The notes under the pieces are model-generated. The model ran no database searches and was not told the DNA's origin. It was given only the letters and a program-made list of their open reading frames with translations. This document shows positions 1-10,017 of a stretch of DNA of 37,192 bases, in pieces; the stretch's first letter is position 1; each line of letters starts with the position of its first letter. This stretch comes from a bacterium (GTDB taxonomy: Bacteria > UBP14 > UBA6098 > JAFGQG01). Both the position numbers and the translations under genes were made by a program. The stretch lies in contig JAFGGQ010000061.1 in NCBI GenBank assembly GCA_016930435.1, forward strand, positions 1-37,192, in the 5' to 3' direction.

Positions 1-8
1 ATCATAAT

Positions 9-1280
9 TCATGTTTTACCCTGATAATTTCTATATCTCCAGGTTTTAATTAACTCAGAACTACCTGCAATAACCGAAAAGAATAGAACCATGGCAATGA
101 TAGTGACGGTTGAAACCTCGTTGATCTCACGGCCACAAAGAGAGAAACCGATCATGTAACTTGCTAATGCCGCAAGTCCTAATGGTAATCCGGCCAGCCA
201 CTTTAAAAACGGAAGATAATTTTTACCATACACAAAAAAGAACAGACATCCCAGGTAAACCAGATAGAGATAAAGATGTATTTCCCCAATCAAAAAAGAA
301 TTCATGATCAAAAGTACCGTTCCAAAACAAGTTACGGTAGTAATTGCAGATGATTTTTGAAAGCGGAAGTTAACTTTCCGGAACCCTGTACCCAAATTGA
401 TAATAAGCCAACCTCCCATCGTCATTATGCTACATAAGACAATATTCACAAAACGTATTTGCCACAGATAGGAGGGGTTATTTTTAATTCCCATTAACAA
501 TCCCCCGAGCATCATCAAGGGGCCTAAAAGGCCGGACAAGTATGAATATCTGGGTATGGGGAGCAAATTAAGGGTGGATTTTCGATTTGCAAAAAGAAGC
601 AGAATGATTTCAAGGTATAACAGCAAAAAAAAGAAATCCGGGTATCCCAGGTAACTGGCAGTTTCCGAAAAACCAACAGTCATAATCAGCCGGCTTATTA
701 AGTTTTTATAGAACGGGATGGATAGAAATAAAAAGGTAATTACATAAAATGAAATTACTGCTAATATTGTTTTTGTGATTTTTTTGCTAAGGATATAAGT
801 GAACCATCCTATACCTGCCATTGCCAGGGCCAATTCTATGCGGATACTTAGGGTTACACCCCGGGAAAGGCTTGGGGCCGAAAAATAAAATGTAAAAAAT
901 GCCCTGACCAGTTCCCTGAAAGAATTTACATAGAGATACATTAGTCTGAAATTTTCCCTTCCGAAAATAATCGAGTCGAGGATTGGTGGAAGAAGAATTA
1001 TAATCGATCCGGAGATAATAAGTTTGAGAATGCTGATTAAAGATTTCTTCAGAATAACGCTCATGAAGGCTGAAATAGCGAGGATGAGGCTAATGAAGAA
1101 AGCGGGATAATGCAGTAAAAGCGTTTCCGTTCCTAAAAATTTGCCCTCTACCAGAATGGTTTCCAAAAATCCCCGAATTAACACTATTATGAGCAGGAGA
1201 ACCAAGTATAATGGAAGCGGAGGTGAGGCATTTTCCAGGTTCACAAAGTAATTGCTGATGCTTTTTCTAAGTCGGGCCAT
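9..1280 (-). CDS. Multi-pass membrane protein, unknown family
   Basis: The predicted protein has 423 residues, starts at ATG 1280 and ends with TGA at 9-11. It is dominated by about twelve hydrophobic segments joined by short basic loops, so it is an integral inner-membrane protein. The N-terminal 20 residues are basic and polar. The first membrane segment follows a PPLPLY stretch and contains a RGFLE motif. I see no catalytic signature, no conserved acidic pairs and no ATP-binding motif, and I do not recognise the family. It lies 42 bp downstream of the giant secreted protein on the same strand, so the two are probably co-transcribed. A role in export, anchoring or modification of that protein is possible but unsupported. 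There is no clear Shine-Dalgarno site before the ATG. Confidence 0.8.
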   Translation of the reverse strand: MARLRKSISNYFVNLENASPPLPLYLVLLLIIVLIRGFLETILVEGKFLGTETLLLHYPAFFISLILAISAFMSVILKKSLISILKLIISGSIIILLPPILDSIIFGRENFRLMYLYVNSFRELVRAFFTFYFSAPSLSRGVTLSIRIELALAMAGIGWFTYILSKKITKTILAVISFYVITFLFLSIPFYKNLISRLIMTVGFSETASYLGYPDFFFLLLYLEIILLLFANRKSTLNLLPIPRYSYLSGLLGPLMMLGGLLMGIKNNPSYLWQIRFVNIVLCSIMTMGGWLIINLGTGFRKVNFRFQKSSAITTVTCFGTVLLIMNSFLIGEIHLYLYLVYLGCLFFFVYGKNYLPFLKWLAGLPLGLAALASYMIGFSLCGREINEVSTVTIIAMVLFFSVIAGSSELIKTWRYRNYQGKT

Positions 1281-1322
1281 TGAAAAACGCGATAAGCCTC
1301 AGGTTGAAAGGATAACAATTCA

Positions 1323-4300
1323 TCAGGGTAGATGTATCTTCGCCTTAAGGGTCAACTGAATCATCTGCTCTTCTTCATAAACGGAGCTATAGGTGGGGGC
1401 TACGAATTGCAGCCACAGATTATTTGAGCTTCCCACTTCAAGGTTATATCCCATAGGGCCGAAGATGTAATCCGTGGACCATACTGTAGTGTATTTAATA
1501 TAGTCGAGCATAGGGTGGAAAAATGCCGGTGGTTCCAGGGTGCTATCGAAACGGGCTCTCAGTATAAAACGGTTATAATCATTGGTATAAGATGCTTCCC
1601 AGTACCTTCCGCTATCGTAAATATAGAGTCCCAGATCTATGTTAATAGTACCGCAATTCTCAACATTGATGACCTCCGGAACATCCATGGTCTTGCATTC
1701 CCCCGGATCCAGAGTACCGATATACCAGAAGGAATCATTCAGGCACAATCGAACGATAGCTTCCACACCATTATAAAAGGCGGTGAATGTTTTAGGACTG
1801 GATATGGGGGTTGTATTATGGACCAATGGACCTCCATCGCTCCAATATTCAAACAGATAGACGGAATCGGCCGAGACATCTACCGGGGAAACCCCTATTT
1901 GATAGACCGAATCCTCAATCCCCCAAAAAACCAATTCGGCTATGCTTTCATAAGTGGAATCCCGAAGGGTGATAGATCCGTAATCTTGATAAGGGTCTTT
2001 GATGATCAGGCATTTATATCCCTTGCTGTAATATGCGGTAAATATACTTGGTCGGTCAATTGGTCCGGCCATGATCGGGTTTTCCAATCCATCATTCCAA
2101 TACAGGAAAGAGTATCGGACGCTGTCATCTATGAAATCATTTTCGGAAACGGTGATGATGTAGGTATCCCCTTCTGCCCACCAGAATGACTGGTAATTCG
2201 CTTCTTCATCAAGCCAAGCGGTTCGGTTAATTTCAAGAAATCCTTCGAGATGGGGCGGGGTTCGCTTGACTATACATAAGAACTTTCGGTAATACTGGGC
2301 TATAAATGTATCGGATTCCTCTACGGGCCCGATTTCCCTTATATTGGAGTCGCTGAGATCATCCCACCAGTGATCGAAAGTATAAAGGACACTATCCGAA
2401 GAATCAGGCGTGGTTACTCCTATATCATGATATGAAGAGGGTGCAAGCCATATTTCAAGGCTGCCGGTATAGGGGAATGTATAATCGTCGAGAATAATAC
2501 CGCCTGCGTTCTGGAATGGGACTTTGGAGATGAAGATTGGGATCGCGCCTCCTACATAATTGGCGACAAGTGAACAGCTGGTATCAACGGTAACAAAAGT
2601 GTAAAAATGGGTGCTGTCCCAGACTAATGTTCTTAAGGGCGTGGAGCTCCAATGAGTGAAAGCATAGACTATTGAGTCGCCTACCCATGGGTCGGTAAAG
2701 ACTGTGGCGGTATCACCTGCAAAATACCAACCTTCGCCGGTCTGCTCCGGGGTATAGTCTCCAGTGCCCGAATAGTCAAGGCTTACGTAGAACTGTGATG
2801 TCCAGAGCCACGTCAGCATGGATGTTTCATAGATCGTGAAATATACATTTGCAGCATCTCCGGAAGGGGGAACCGAGCCGTAGCCATCCCATCCCACACA
2901 GATAGAACGGAGCCTGCTGGTTTCAATTATAGAGTCGGCTACGAATGCCCAGATCTCGGAACCCAGCGGGAAGTAGTAAAGTCCTACCGGGGGATAAGGG
3001 TGTCCGTAAGGTGAGATAACCAGGAGGGTGGCAAGATTGCGAATATCATCCCATAACCAGGTAACCCCGGAAGGGGTTAAAATATCGAAACTAAATGACG
3101 TGTCTATGCCATCGCCCAACGATCCGCTGCCATCATAGCCGTAGCAGACCATAGTTCCCTCAAAGCGGTTGATCCATCCATTAACTTCAGAACCGTCCTC
3201 AAACCAATGGGAGCCTACAGGCGGTTCAGGGTCTCCATAATCGCTGTTAACCGTAAAGCGGTAAGTATTTGTCCAGTTCCAGGTCAATGTTGAATTGGTA
3301 TAGATGGTGAAGGAGACGTAATTGCTATCCCCTGTGGCTGGTACCGATCCGGTTCCGGAAAACCCGCTACACGAGAACCTTAAATTGGGGAATCCTTCGT
3401 CAACCGGGCTGTTCACATAGGCATTGATGACCGTTCCCCGTAGATAGTAATGGAGCCCCCGTGATGGAGATGGTTCGCCATGCGCGGAAGCGATACTCAG
3501 GGTGACGGTATTGGTATCGTCCAAGGTCAGCCAGAGCCATTGGATGCCGGATGGAGCATTCAGAACAAAGCTAAAGGTGGTGTCTATCCCATCGCCCAGC
3601 GATCCGGTGCCGTTATATCCTGCGCAAAAATAGGAATCCGGCCATTCATAGATCCCATGATTAACCCATCCGGACAGGGGTGTGCCCGGATCGAACCAGT
3701 ATTCGCCTACCGGTGGTTCCGGCGAACCGTGAGCACTCTGGACCGTAAAGCGGTATTGTTGGCTCCATAACCAGGTGATGGATGAGCTATCGGTAATGAT
3801 AAATGTCAGGCTGTCTTCGAACCCTTCTCCGGGAACCGAACCGGTTCCCCAGTAGCCGATGCAGACCCATCGTTCACCGGGAGAGACCGTATCTGCACCG
3901 CCGCTGTTTACGAACATTTCACGGCCCAGTGCTACATAATGATTCCCTACCGGCGGGGATGGCTCTCCATAGTCCGAATAAATTGTGAGGGCTACCGGGA
4001 TGGTAGTCCATAGCCATTCCACACTGGATGGTTCATTAATATCGAAGGAGAAGTAGTTTACGAACCCATCATCGAGCGAGCCGGTGCCAAGGTAGCCGGC
4101 GCAGAAGAGTGTACCGGCTTCGGCATCGATGAGTCCATAGACGGTAACCCCGGAGTCGAACCAGTGTACCCCTGCAGGTGGTACGGGTCCACCTATGGCC
4201 AGTGGATTTATAACCCTGAAGCGGTATTTTGTTCGCCAGTGCCAGAATAGGCTGGAATTTTCATAGATATGAAAGCCCACGTGAATGCTGTCTCCGGCGG

Positions 4301-7300
4301 GAGGAGGTGAACCGCTTCCCGACCAACCGGTACAAAGATGCATGGTTCCAGAATCTGCCGTATCGATGACGGTTGATGGCCATACATAGCTATGAACCCA
4401 GGATCCGGTAAGGTAATAATAGAGCCCAGGAGGCGGAAAACAGCCATGGTCGGACTCCAGTAATAGTTGGCAGACGCTGGAAGCCCCTGCCCAGTTCCAG
4501 GTGATACCGGAGGGCCCCAGCAGTATAAATGTAAAAGTGGTTCCAGGAGCACTGGGCAAGACCCCACTTCCCGTATAACCAATGCAGAACATTGTGTCGT
4601 CCCTCGAGTTTATCCAGCCGCTGACGGTGGCGCCTGCATCGTACCAATGATCCCCTTCCGGAGGATGGGGATTATCATAGTCCCCGGGATTGTTTACGGT
4701 GAACCGGTACTGAAGTTTCCAGAGCCATGTTATAATGCTGTTTTCATAAATAGTGAAGGTGAACAAGTTGGTATCCCCGCTGTCCGGCGCGGAGCCGCTA
4801 CCCACCCAGCCCTCACAATATGCCCGTATATCCGGTCCGTAACCAGCCGTCAGGGGAGAGGAAGCTTCGATCACCATGCCGGGATCATAAAAAGTAGTGC
4901 CCGCCGGAGATGGAGAACCATATTCGGAATAGACTATCAAAAGTAGTTGTGAATCCCACTGCCACTCGACAGTTGATGGTGAGATTATACTGAAGGCAAA
5001 GCTGGTGTCAGGGCTGCTGACCAGGGAACCGGTGCCAATGTAGCCGATGCAATACATGTGGCTTTCATCATCATAGGATTCCGCATAACCGATAACTACT
5101 GCAGATGAGTCGTACCAGTATATTCCGACTGGCGGGAATGGATGATCGTGCCCCTCCGGATTCTGTACAATCAACCGGTACTGCTTTTGCCACTGAGCGA
5201 TCTGGGTAATCGGTCCGTTCATTATGCAATGAGCAGGATTATCGTTTCCCAGGTAACATCCCGGTCCTACACCGTTCCAGTGGCTGAAAATTACCCTGAT
5301 CCCTCCGGAAAGGCTTATTAGCGTGTCACAACTAAAGGGAACCGATGTACCCGCAGCGTACCAGCCGGAACCGGTAGTGCTTCCATGTCCACCATTATTG
5401 ACCTCCAGATAATATTCTGCATCGAAATAGGCGGTATATGTCTCGGCTGAATCGGGGGTTACCTCATGGGCAATAGCCCCTCCATCACTCCAGTTTATCC
5501 AGTTGTAACGGGCGCCGGTTATCGCGCTGGAATCTAAGGCTTCGATGTAATGTGTAGTTCCCTCATCCCACCAAACTATGTAAGGAATATGCTGAGACAC
5601 TGCATCCACCTCGACATAACCGCCACCTGCCCCCTCAGGTTCATAGGTGATGGTTATCTGATACTGCCGGGACAGGTAGGCAGTATAGACCACATTCGTA
5701 TCGGGTACGGTTATTTCATGAACCCGGGCCTCCCCGTCACTCCAGTGATCGAAGAGATAACGAACACCCGCATATTCAAGCTGGGGTGATGGTAAGGAGA
5801 TCTGGTGTACGGACCCTATTGCCCAATTTACCGTATATGGAGAAAAATAATTAGTGCTGTCTGCGGTAATAATGCCACCCGGGATATCGGTTTGAATCGT
5901 GACCTCGGAGGATGGAACTTGTACCAGGAAATGCCAGATCGCACTCCAGGGTCCGTTTTCATAACCATCGTTGGCGTAAACCCGCCAAAAGTAAGTATGA
6001 CCACCCTCGACCGTGAACGGGCGGGAGACCGTCTCAATAGTTGTACCGCTATGCAGATAGGGGATCACCGGCGGCGCTGTTGTATCCACAAACCAGTGGT
6101 AATTCAGATCGTCCATGTCGCAGTCTGTAGAAGGATTCCAGCTCAGAATGACCTCACCCGGGGGGAGTACTTCTCCGTCGGCAGGGAAGGAAAGGGCAGG
6201 TGCTGAAGGGCGTCCATTCTGCTGAAAGCTTCGGACACTGCTGTAACCGGAATATTCATAGCCGTCGAACGCTCTGACCTGCCAGTAATAGGTATAACAG
6301 TCGGCAACCGGAACCTCCATAAATGTGAATCCGGTAGTGGTATAATATGCCGGTGGAGTAGTAGTCCCGAAATACAACAGGTATTGGGCTGAATCACCGT
6401 CACAGTCTGAAACGGGGTGCCAGCTCAGGGTAATCCAGTCGCCGGTGAGTCGCACGCCGGGGTCGGGACTTTCCAAAAGAGGTACGGGCATGGTTCCGTT
6501 CTCCCGGAACATCCTGCTCTCCGTACTGTAACGGATACAGTCGTTGTAAGCCTCCACATGCCAATTGTATTCGTAACAGTCAACTGTTGGATAACCGTTG
6601 TAAACGGTGGCTTCACCATCAGCAATGGTAATGCCATTGACCACTAATTTATATCCGGTAGCTCCCATTGCCGGGGTCCAGGAGAAATTTACCAGGTTCC
6701 CAATGGTCCGTGCGCTGTCCGCAGGTGAGATCAAGAGGGGGAGACCAAGTGACTGATCTACTAATTCGGTCATTCCAAAAATGTAATCGCAGATGTTATC
6801 GTTATTTCCCTGTTCATCTACCTTGATATAGTAGGTTCCCGGCGGTTGACAATGAGCCTCTATACGCGAAAACAATCCAAATCCACCATCATTGTTATAA
6901 GCGACTTCGGTAAGTGCTGAACAATCCCCCCGGTATAGCCACATACGTGTGTCGCCGGCCAGTCCGAAAGTTGTGCAAGTGAAATCTGAATAATGGGAGG
7001 TAGTAAAAGTGTACCAGTCTATGTCGAGACCGTCCCGGTTAATGGTGCGGGGATAATAACTGCCCGGAGTTACAGGAAGCGCTGTTGTGCAGGCGTCATC
7101 AATCTCAAATTCATCTATATTGCATGTCAGATCGGCTACATAGATGTAGTTCAATGTATAGGAGCCGGTAGTGTAGGCGCTGTAACCCCTGATCCAAAGG
7201 CGGTAATAATCCGATTCTGTACAACACCATTCAATACTGAAATTCAGGCCTTCTCCGCCATCATCATTTTCCATCATGATGACACAATCGTCCGTGCCCA

Positions 7301-9200
7301 GGTAACCATAAGTATCGGTGGAACCGGTGCTATAGAAGGTGTATCTGCGTCCACAATGCCCGTAAAACCTTATATAATCATAATCGCCGGGGGGAAATAT
7401 CGAACGTTGCTGGGTTTGATTAATGGTAGTTGGATCAATTACCGAATATTCGTAGCAGCTGTTATCGGGTTCGTACTGGTCAACAAAATAAGCATCAAAT
7501 GAATAAACCCCGTATCCGTTATAACGGTGTACCCTGAAATACCAGTAGCCATCGGTATCAATCACCGCGGAGACCGAATCAGTTACTGAACCGCTTAAGT
7601 TAGAATAACTCTTCAGTACACCGATGGGATTGTATAGATACAGATCGAAATCACCCGAGAATTCAGGGGTCATCTTCACTACGATGCGCCCATCTTCAGT
7701 AGATGCTTTGAACTTGTAAAAATCCTCCCCATCCTTATAGTAGGAATTACCGTAATAGGTATAGACCAAATACCCTTTCTCGCCATATACAGGTATGGTC
7801 AGGTCATTATAATCATTAACCAACTGATCTGAAAAGCGTAAAAGGAACCACTGGGCATAAGGGGTAGCAGCATGTACTTTGATATACCACCAGCCATCCT
7901 TATCTGATGTTATCTCTACTTGGTCGCTGGTAGGTCCGCCAATGACCCCCGAATCCCTTAATATTCCATCCGGATCATAAAGATATAGATCGTAATTATG
8001 CCCCCCGGTGAAATTATAGATAGTAACCTGGAAATAATCGCCATCTTCGACGAAGAATTTATAATACTGGTCGGTATAGCTCTGATAATCCTGGTAGGGG
8101 TTACCCCCGTTGTTCTGGATTACCGGCGCGGTGGAGAGGTAGCCTCCTCCCCACATTACTCCGCTCCGATAATGGCTATCCCATATCTCCCAGGAGATAT
8201 TCCTTTCACCGACGTCATCATCGTATGAACTACTGACTTTGAACCAGGCTTTTCCGTCATCACTCCCCCAGCTATAAGGTCCGGAAACGTCGCCGGTCCA
8301 TAGCTTGGTGCTTGCACTGTAGGTTATATTTATGTCATCACCCACAGGACTGATGTCGATCTGGTCATCGGAAGACCATCCCCCATCGGTATCCCAGGAT
8401 TCAATCTCAATGCTGACGGTGCCGGATGAAAAGGTCTGAGCGTGTTGGACATCGCACTCGAAATCATCCTCATCATCTGATATCTGACCGCTTCGGAAAA
8501 GATTGCCGTTAATTGAAGTATGGATAATTACATCATTATCGCCACCTAATCCCAACCAGTCATCCATATCAGTGCTGTGTCCTACGAAACTGATCATGTA
8601 GGTCACCGGTGACCGGTAAAGGGGCCGGGCGAATCCGCTATCGTAATCTTCAGCACTTGTTCTAATCGGCGCTTCAAAAGGAAGGGTGGAATTGTCAACA
8701 GTGGGAAAGGCGGAACAGGTATCGGTGAAGATGATATTTGGGGCACCCCATTCCGGAGGTCTTCGAAATCCAAAATGGTCTCCGCCTTCAGGAAATTTAG
8801 CGGGTTGCCAACGAACCGCTGTGACCAGGTCCAGTAAGCGCTCGGAGCTCTGGGAAAATAAAAGCCTTACAAGGGCTTCATCGGGAATTCCCTTTTTAAA
8901 TTCAAGGTAGATCTGGTTCAGCAGCTTTCGGTCCTGTTCGAGAGATTCCAGGATGTATAGATTTTCGTTTTGCCGGGCTGCATCCTCCAGTTCCAGCAAA
9001 CGATGATGAACCAGACGGTAAATTCCGGTAACATAGGAAAGCTGAGCTTCCGGTGAATCTTCATAAAACAGGCAATATTTGTTGGTTGTAAAATTCTCGG
9101 CGCGGACTATCGTTGCTGGAATTATCAATCCCAAACAGAAGGTTAACACAACTACTTTAAAATACTTGGAAGTGGTACAAAACATCTCGGGTTTTCTCAT
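1323..9200 (-). CDS. Giant secreted modular repeat protein (about 2625 aa)
   Basis: I chose ATG 9200, which has a GGGAG Shine-Dalgarno site 4 nt upstream; a TTG codon directly before it is less likely. A signal peptide is visible (hydrophobic VVVLTFCLGLIIP core, likely cut after VRA near residue 34). Domains in order: an N-terminal region with an acidic Asp-rich C2-like part (to ~370); four PPC-like beta domains (~370-810, motifs such as YDLYLYDPDG); three Fn3-like domains (~810-1100, SP...LSW motifs); InlB-type repeats (~1100-1340, FxHWSDG and YTAYF motifs); ten alternating ~80-residue repeats (~1341-2135); further InlB-type repeats (~2135-2480); and an unknown C-terminal domain. No type IX sorting tail is present, as it ends in AKIHLP. 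It is probably a surface adhesin or structural protein, since no enzyme motif is seen. The frame is intact over 7.9 kb. Confidence 0.9.
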   Translation of the reverse strand: MRKPEMFCTTSKYFKVVVLTFCLGLIIPATIVRAENFTTNKYCLFYEDSPEAQLSYVTGIYRLVHHRLLELEDAARQNENLYILESLEQDRKLLNQIYLEFKKGIPDEALVRLLFSQSSERLLDLVTAVRWQPAKFPEGGDHFGFRRPPEWGAPNIIFTDTCSAFPTVDNSTLPFEAPIRTSAEDYDSGFARPLYRSPVTYMISFVGHSTDMDDWLGLGGDNDVIIHTSINGNLFRSGQISDDEDDFECDVQHAQTFSSGTVSIEIESWDTDGGWSSDDQIDISPVGDDINITYSASTKLWTGDVSGPYSWGSDDGKAWFKVSSSYDDDVGERNISWEIWDSHYRSGVMWGGGYLSTAPVIQNNGGNPYQDYQSYTDQYYKFFVEDGDYFQVTIYNFTGGHNYDLYLYDPDGILRDSGVIGGPTSDQVEITSDKDGWWYIKVHAATPYAQWFLLRFSDQLVNDYNDLTIPVYGEKGYLVYTYYGNSYYKDGEDFYKFKASTEDGRIVVKMTPEFSGDFDLYLYNPIGVLKSYSNLSGSVTDSVSAVIDTDGYWYFRVHRYNGYGVYSFDAYFVDQYEPDNSCYEYSVIDPTTINQTQQRSIFPPGDYDYIRFYGHCGRRYTFYSTGSTDTYGYLGTDDCVIMMENDDGGEGLNFSIEWCCTESDYYRLWIRGYSAYTTGSYTLNYIYVADLTCNIDEFEIDDACTTALPVTPGSYYPRTINRDGLDIDWYTFTTSHYSDFTCTTFGLAGDTRMWLYRGDCSALTEVAYNNDGGFGLFSRIEAHCQPPGTYYIKVDEQGNNDNICDYIFGMTELVDQSLGLPLLISPADSARTIGNLVNFSWTPAMGATGYKLVVNGITIADGEATVYNGYPTVDCYEYNWHVEAYNDCIRYSTESRMFRENGTMPVPLLESPDPGVRLTGDWITLSWHPVSDCDGDSAQYLLYFGTTTPPAYYTTTGFTFMEVPVADCYTYYWQVRAFDGYEYSGYSSVRSFQQNGRPSAPALSFPADGEVLPPGEVILSWNPSTDCDMDDLNYHWFVDTTAPPVIPYLHSGTTIETVSRPFTVEGGHTYFWRVYANDGYENGPWSAIWHFLVQVPSSEVTIQTDIPGGIITADSTNYFSPYTVNWAIGSVHQISLPSPQLEYAGVRYLFDHWSDGEARVHEITVPDTNVVYTAYLSRQYQITITYEPEGAGGGYVEVDAVSQHIPYIVWWDEGTTHYIEALDSSAITGARYNWINWSDGGAIAHEVTPDSAETYTAYFDAEYYLEVNNGGHGSTTGSGWYAAGTSVPFSCDTLISLSGGIRVIFSHWNGVGPGCYLGNDNPAHCIMNGPITQIAQWQKQYRLIVQNPEGHDHPFPPVGIYWYDSSAVVIGYAESYDDESHMYCIGYIGTGSLVSSPDTSFAFSIISPSTVEWQWDSQLLLIVYSEYGSPSPAGTTFYDPGMVIEASSPLTAGYGPDIRAYCEGWVGSGSAPDSGDTNLFTFTIYENSIITWLWKLQYRFTVNNPGDYDNPHPPEGDHWYDAGATVSGWINSRDDTMFCIGYTGSGVLPSAPGTTFTFILLGPSGITWNWAGASSVCQLLLESDHGCFPPPGLYYYLTGSWVHSYVWPSTVIDTADSGTMHLCTGWSGSGSPPPAGDSIHVGFHIYENSSLFWHWRTKYRFRVINPLAIGGPVPPAGVHWFDSGVTVYGLIDAEAGTLFCAGYLGTGSLDDGFVNYFSFDINEPSSVEWLWTTIPVALTIYSDYGEPSPPVGNHYVALGREMFVNSGGADTVSPGERWVCIGYWGTGSVPGEGFEDSLTFIITDSSSITWLWSQQYRFTVQSAHGSPEPPVGEYWFDPGTPLSGWVNHGIYEWPDSYFCAGYNGTGSLGDGIDTTFSFVLNAPSGIQWLWLTLDDTNTVTLSIASAHGEPSPSRGLHYYLRGTVINAYVNSPVDEGFPNLRFSCSGFSGTGSVPATGDSNYVSFTIYTNSTLTWNWTNTYRFTVNSDYGDPEPPVGSHWFEDGSEVNGWINRFEGTMVCYGYDGSGSLGDGIDTSFSFDILTPSGVTWLWDDIRNLATLLVISPYGHPYPPVGLYYFPLGSEIWAFVADSIIETSRLRSICVGWDGYGSVPPSGDAANVYFTIYETSMLTWLWTSQFYVSLDYSGTGDYTPEQTGEGWYFAGDTATVFTDPWVGDSIVYAFTHWSSTPLRTLVWDSTHFYTFVTVDTSCSLVANYVGGAIPIFISKVPFQNAGGIILDDYTFPYTGSLEIWLAPSSYHDIGVTTPDSSDSVLYTFDHWWDDLSDSNIREIGPVEESDTFIAQYYRKFLCIVKRTPPHLEGFLEINRTAWLDEEANYQSFWWAEGDTYIITVSENDFIDDSVRYSFLYWNDGLENPIMAGPIDRPSIFTAYYSKGYKCLIIKDPYQDYGSITLRDSTYESIAELVFWGIEDSVYQIGVSPVDVSADSVYLFEYWSDGGPLVHNTTPISSPKTFTAFYNGVEAIVRLCLNDSFWYIGTLDPGECKTMDVPEVINVENCGTINIDLGLYIYDSGRYWEASYTNDYNRFILRARFDSTLEPPAFFHPMLDYIKYTTVWSTDYIFGPMGYNLEVGSSNNLWLQFVAPTYSSVYEEEQMIQLTLKAKIHLP
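2797..5180 (-). repeat. Ten tandem ~80-residue protein repeats alternating in two types
   Basis: Within the giant protein, residues about 1341-2135 hold ten consecutive units averaging 238 bp. Odd units start with YRF-type strands (YRLIV, YRFTV, YRFRV) and even units with LLLIV/VALTI/VTLSI-type strands, giving an ABABABABAB order. Every unit has a P-x-PP-x-G-like turn near its start (degenerate in some units), a C-x-G-(Y/W/F)-x-G-x-G motif in the middle with a single cysteine, and a W-x-W pair at its end (WQW, WLW, WNW, WHW). The pattern implies growth by duplication of a two-unit block of about 477 bp. I do not recognise the family; it may be a diverged InlB-like beta repeat. Confidence 0.9.
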
Positions 9201-9203
9201 CAA

Positions 9204-9416
9204 ACTCCCATTTAAATTTTATAGCTCGGGTTAAATAAACAATATAAATATGTATAAAATTAACGCAAGAATTTTAATATAGTTTTTTAATCCCGATATA
9301 ATTTGATAAATTTTTTTAATTATAACAAGCTGGCAACTTTCCTGTGGTTTTTACTTGCTAATTTTTTCTTGACACTTAATATATATAGAATATTTTCTAA
9401 CGTTTATTATTTTAGC
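9204..9416. promoter_or_regulatory. Divergent intergenic promoter region
   Basis: This AT-rich 213-bp spacer separates the giant secreted gene (minus) from the riboflavin genes (plus). On the plus strand, TTGACA at 9369-9374 and TATTTT at 9391-9396 with a 16-nt spacer form a good sigma70-type promoter. The expected transcript would start near 9403, only about 14 nt before the ribE ATG. On the minus strand, TTGCGT (9268-9263) and TATTGT (9244-9239) with an 18-nt spacer are a weaker candidate for the giant gene. No FMN riboswitch fits in the short plus-strand leader. Confidence 0.5.
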
Positions 9417-10013
9417 ATGTTTACAGGAATAATTGAAACTATAAGCAAGGTAAGAGCAATTTCATCCAGGAGTGGATTGAAGACCCTGGAGCTGCAGTGG
9501 CCTATAGTAGAAAAACCACAGATTGGCGGGAGTATTGCAGTTAACGGTGTTTGTCTGACTATAACCAGTATTAAACCAGGAGCAATTACTGCAGACATTG
9601 TAAGGGAAACATTAAACAGGACAAATTTAGGAGAATTGAGAACTGGGGATCCTGTAAATTTGGAAAGGCCTTTAACCCTTCAAAAGGAGCTGGGCGGCCA
9701 CATTATCCAGGGTCATATCGATGAAGTACTGAAAATATCCTTTCTGCGCAAACTGGAAGGCGAGCATCGTTTAGGTTTTAAGATTCCTGATGAATACCGT
9801 GACCTGGTGGTGCCCAAAGGATTTATCGCTGTTGACGGGATCAGCCTGACAGTAGCCGGCCTGCAGGGGCAGGATGTCGAATTAGCAGTTATACCGCACA
9901 CTTTTAGAAACACTATACTGCAATATAAAAGAACCGGTCAGGGCGTAAACATAGAATTTGATATTCTCGGAAAGTATGTGAATAGTTATTGCAGAAATAC
10001 CAATAAAGCGTAG
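9417..10013 (+). CDS. ribE: Riboflavin synthase, alpha chain
   Basis: The product (198 aa) joins two 6,7-dimethyl-8-ribityllumazine molecules to give riboflavin and 5-amino-6-ribitylamino-uracil. It shows the classical two lumazine-binding domains: an N-terminal half starting MFTGIIE with a [12 protein letters not shown] motif, and a second half with [10 protein letters not shown] and a VDGISLT motif. The length matches the family. I set the start at ATG 9417 because MFTGIIE is the conserved N terminus; a longer reading from TTG 9303 would add 38 unconserved residues that lie across the promoter. There is no Shine-Dalgarno site before this ATG. The stop is 4 nt before ribBA, so the rib genes form an operon that begins here. 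Confidence 0.97.
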   Translation: MFTGIIETISKVRAISSRSGLKTLELQWPIVEKPQIGGSIAVNGVCLTITSIKPGAITADIVRETLNRTNLGELRTGDPVNLERPLTLQKELGGHIIQGHIDEVLKISFLRKLEGEHRLGFKIPDEYRDLVVPKGFIAVDGISLTVAGLQGQDVELAVIPHTFRNTILQYKRTGQGVNIEFDILGKYVNSYCRNTNKA

Positions 10014-10017
10014 GATA

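Noticed and set aside
1515-2189. Open frame of 224 codons on the plus strand inside the giant secreted gene
   Set aside because: It lies antisense to a continuous, domain-rich coding frame, and its translation shows no motif or signal. Similar antisense frames at 4467-4946 and 6993-7502 are rejected for the same reason.
2797-5180. CRISPR array as an explanation of the repeated DNA
   Set aside because: The period is about 238 bp, the units are diverged at DNA level and all lie in one continuous protein frame.
9303-9416. N-terminal extension of riboflavin synthase from a TTG codon
   Set aside because: The 38 extra residues are unconserved and hydrophobic, they cross the best promoter, and MFTGIIE at 9417 is the family's standard N terminus.
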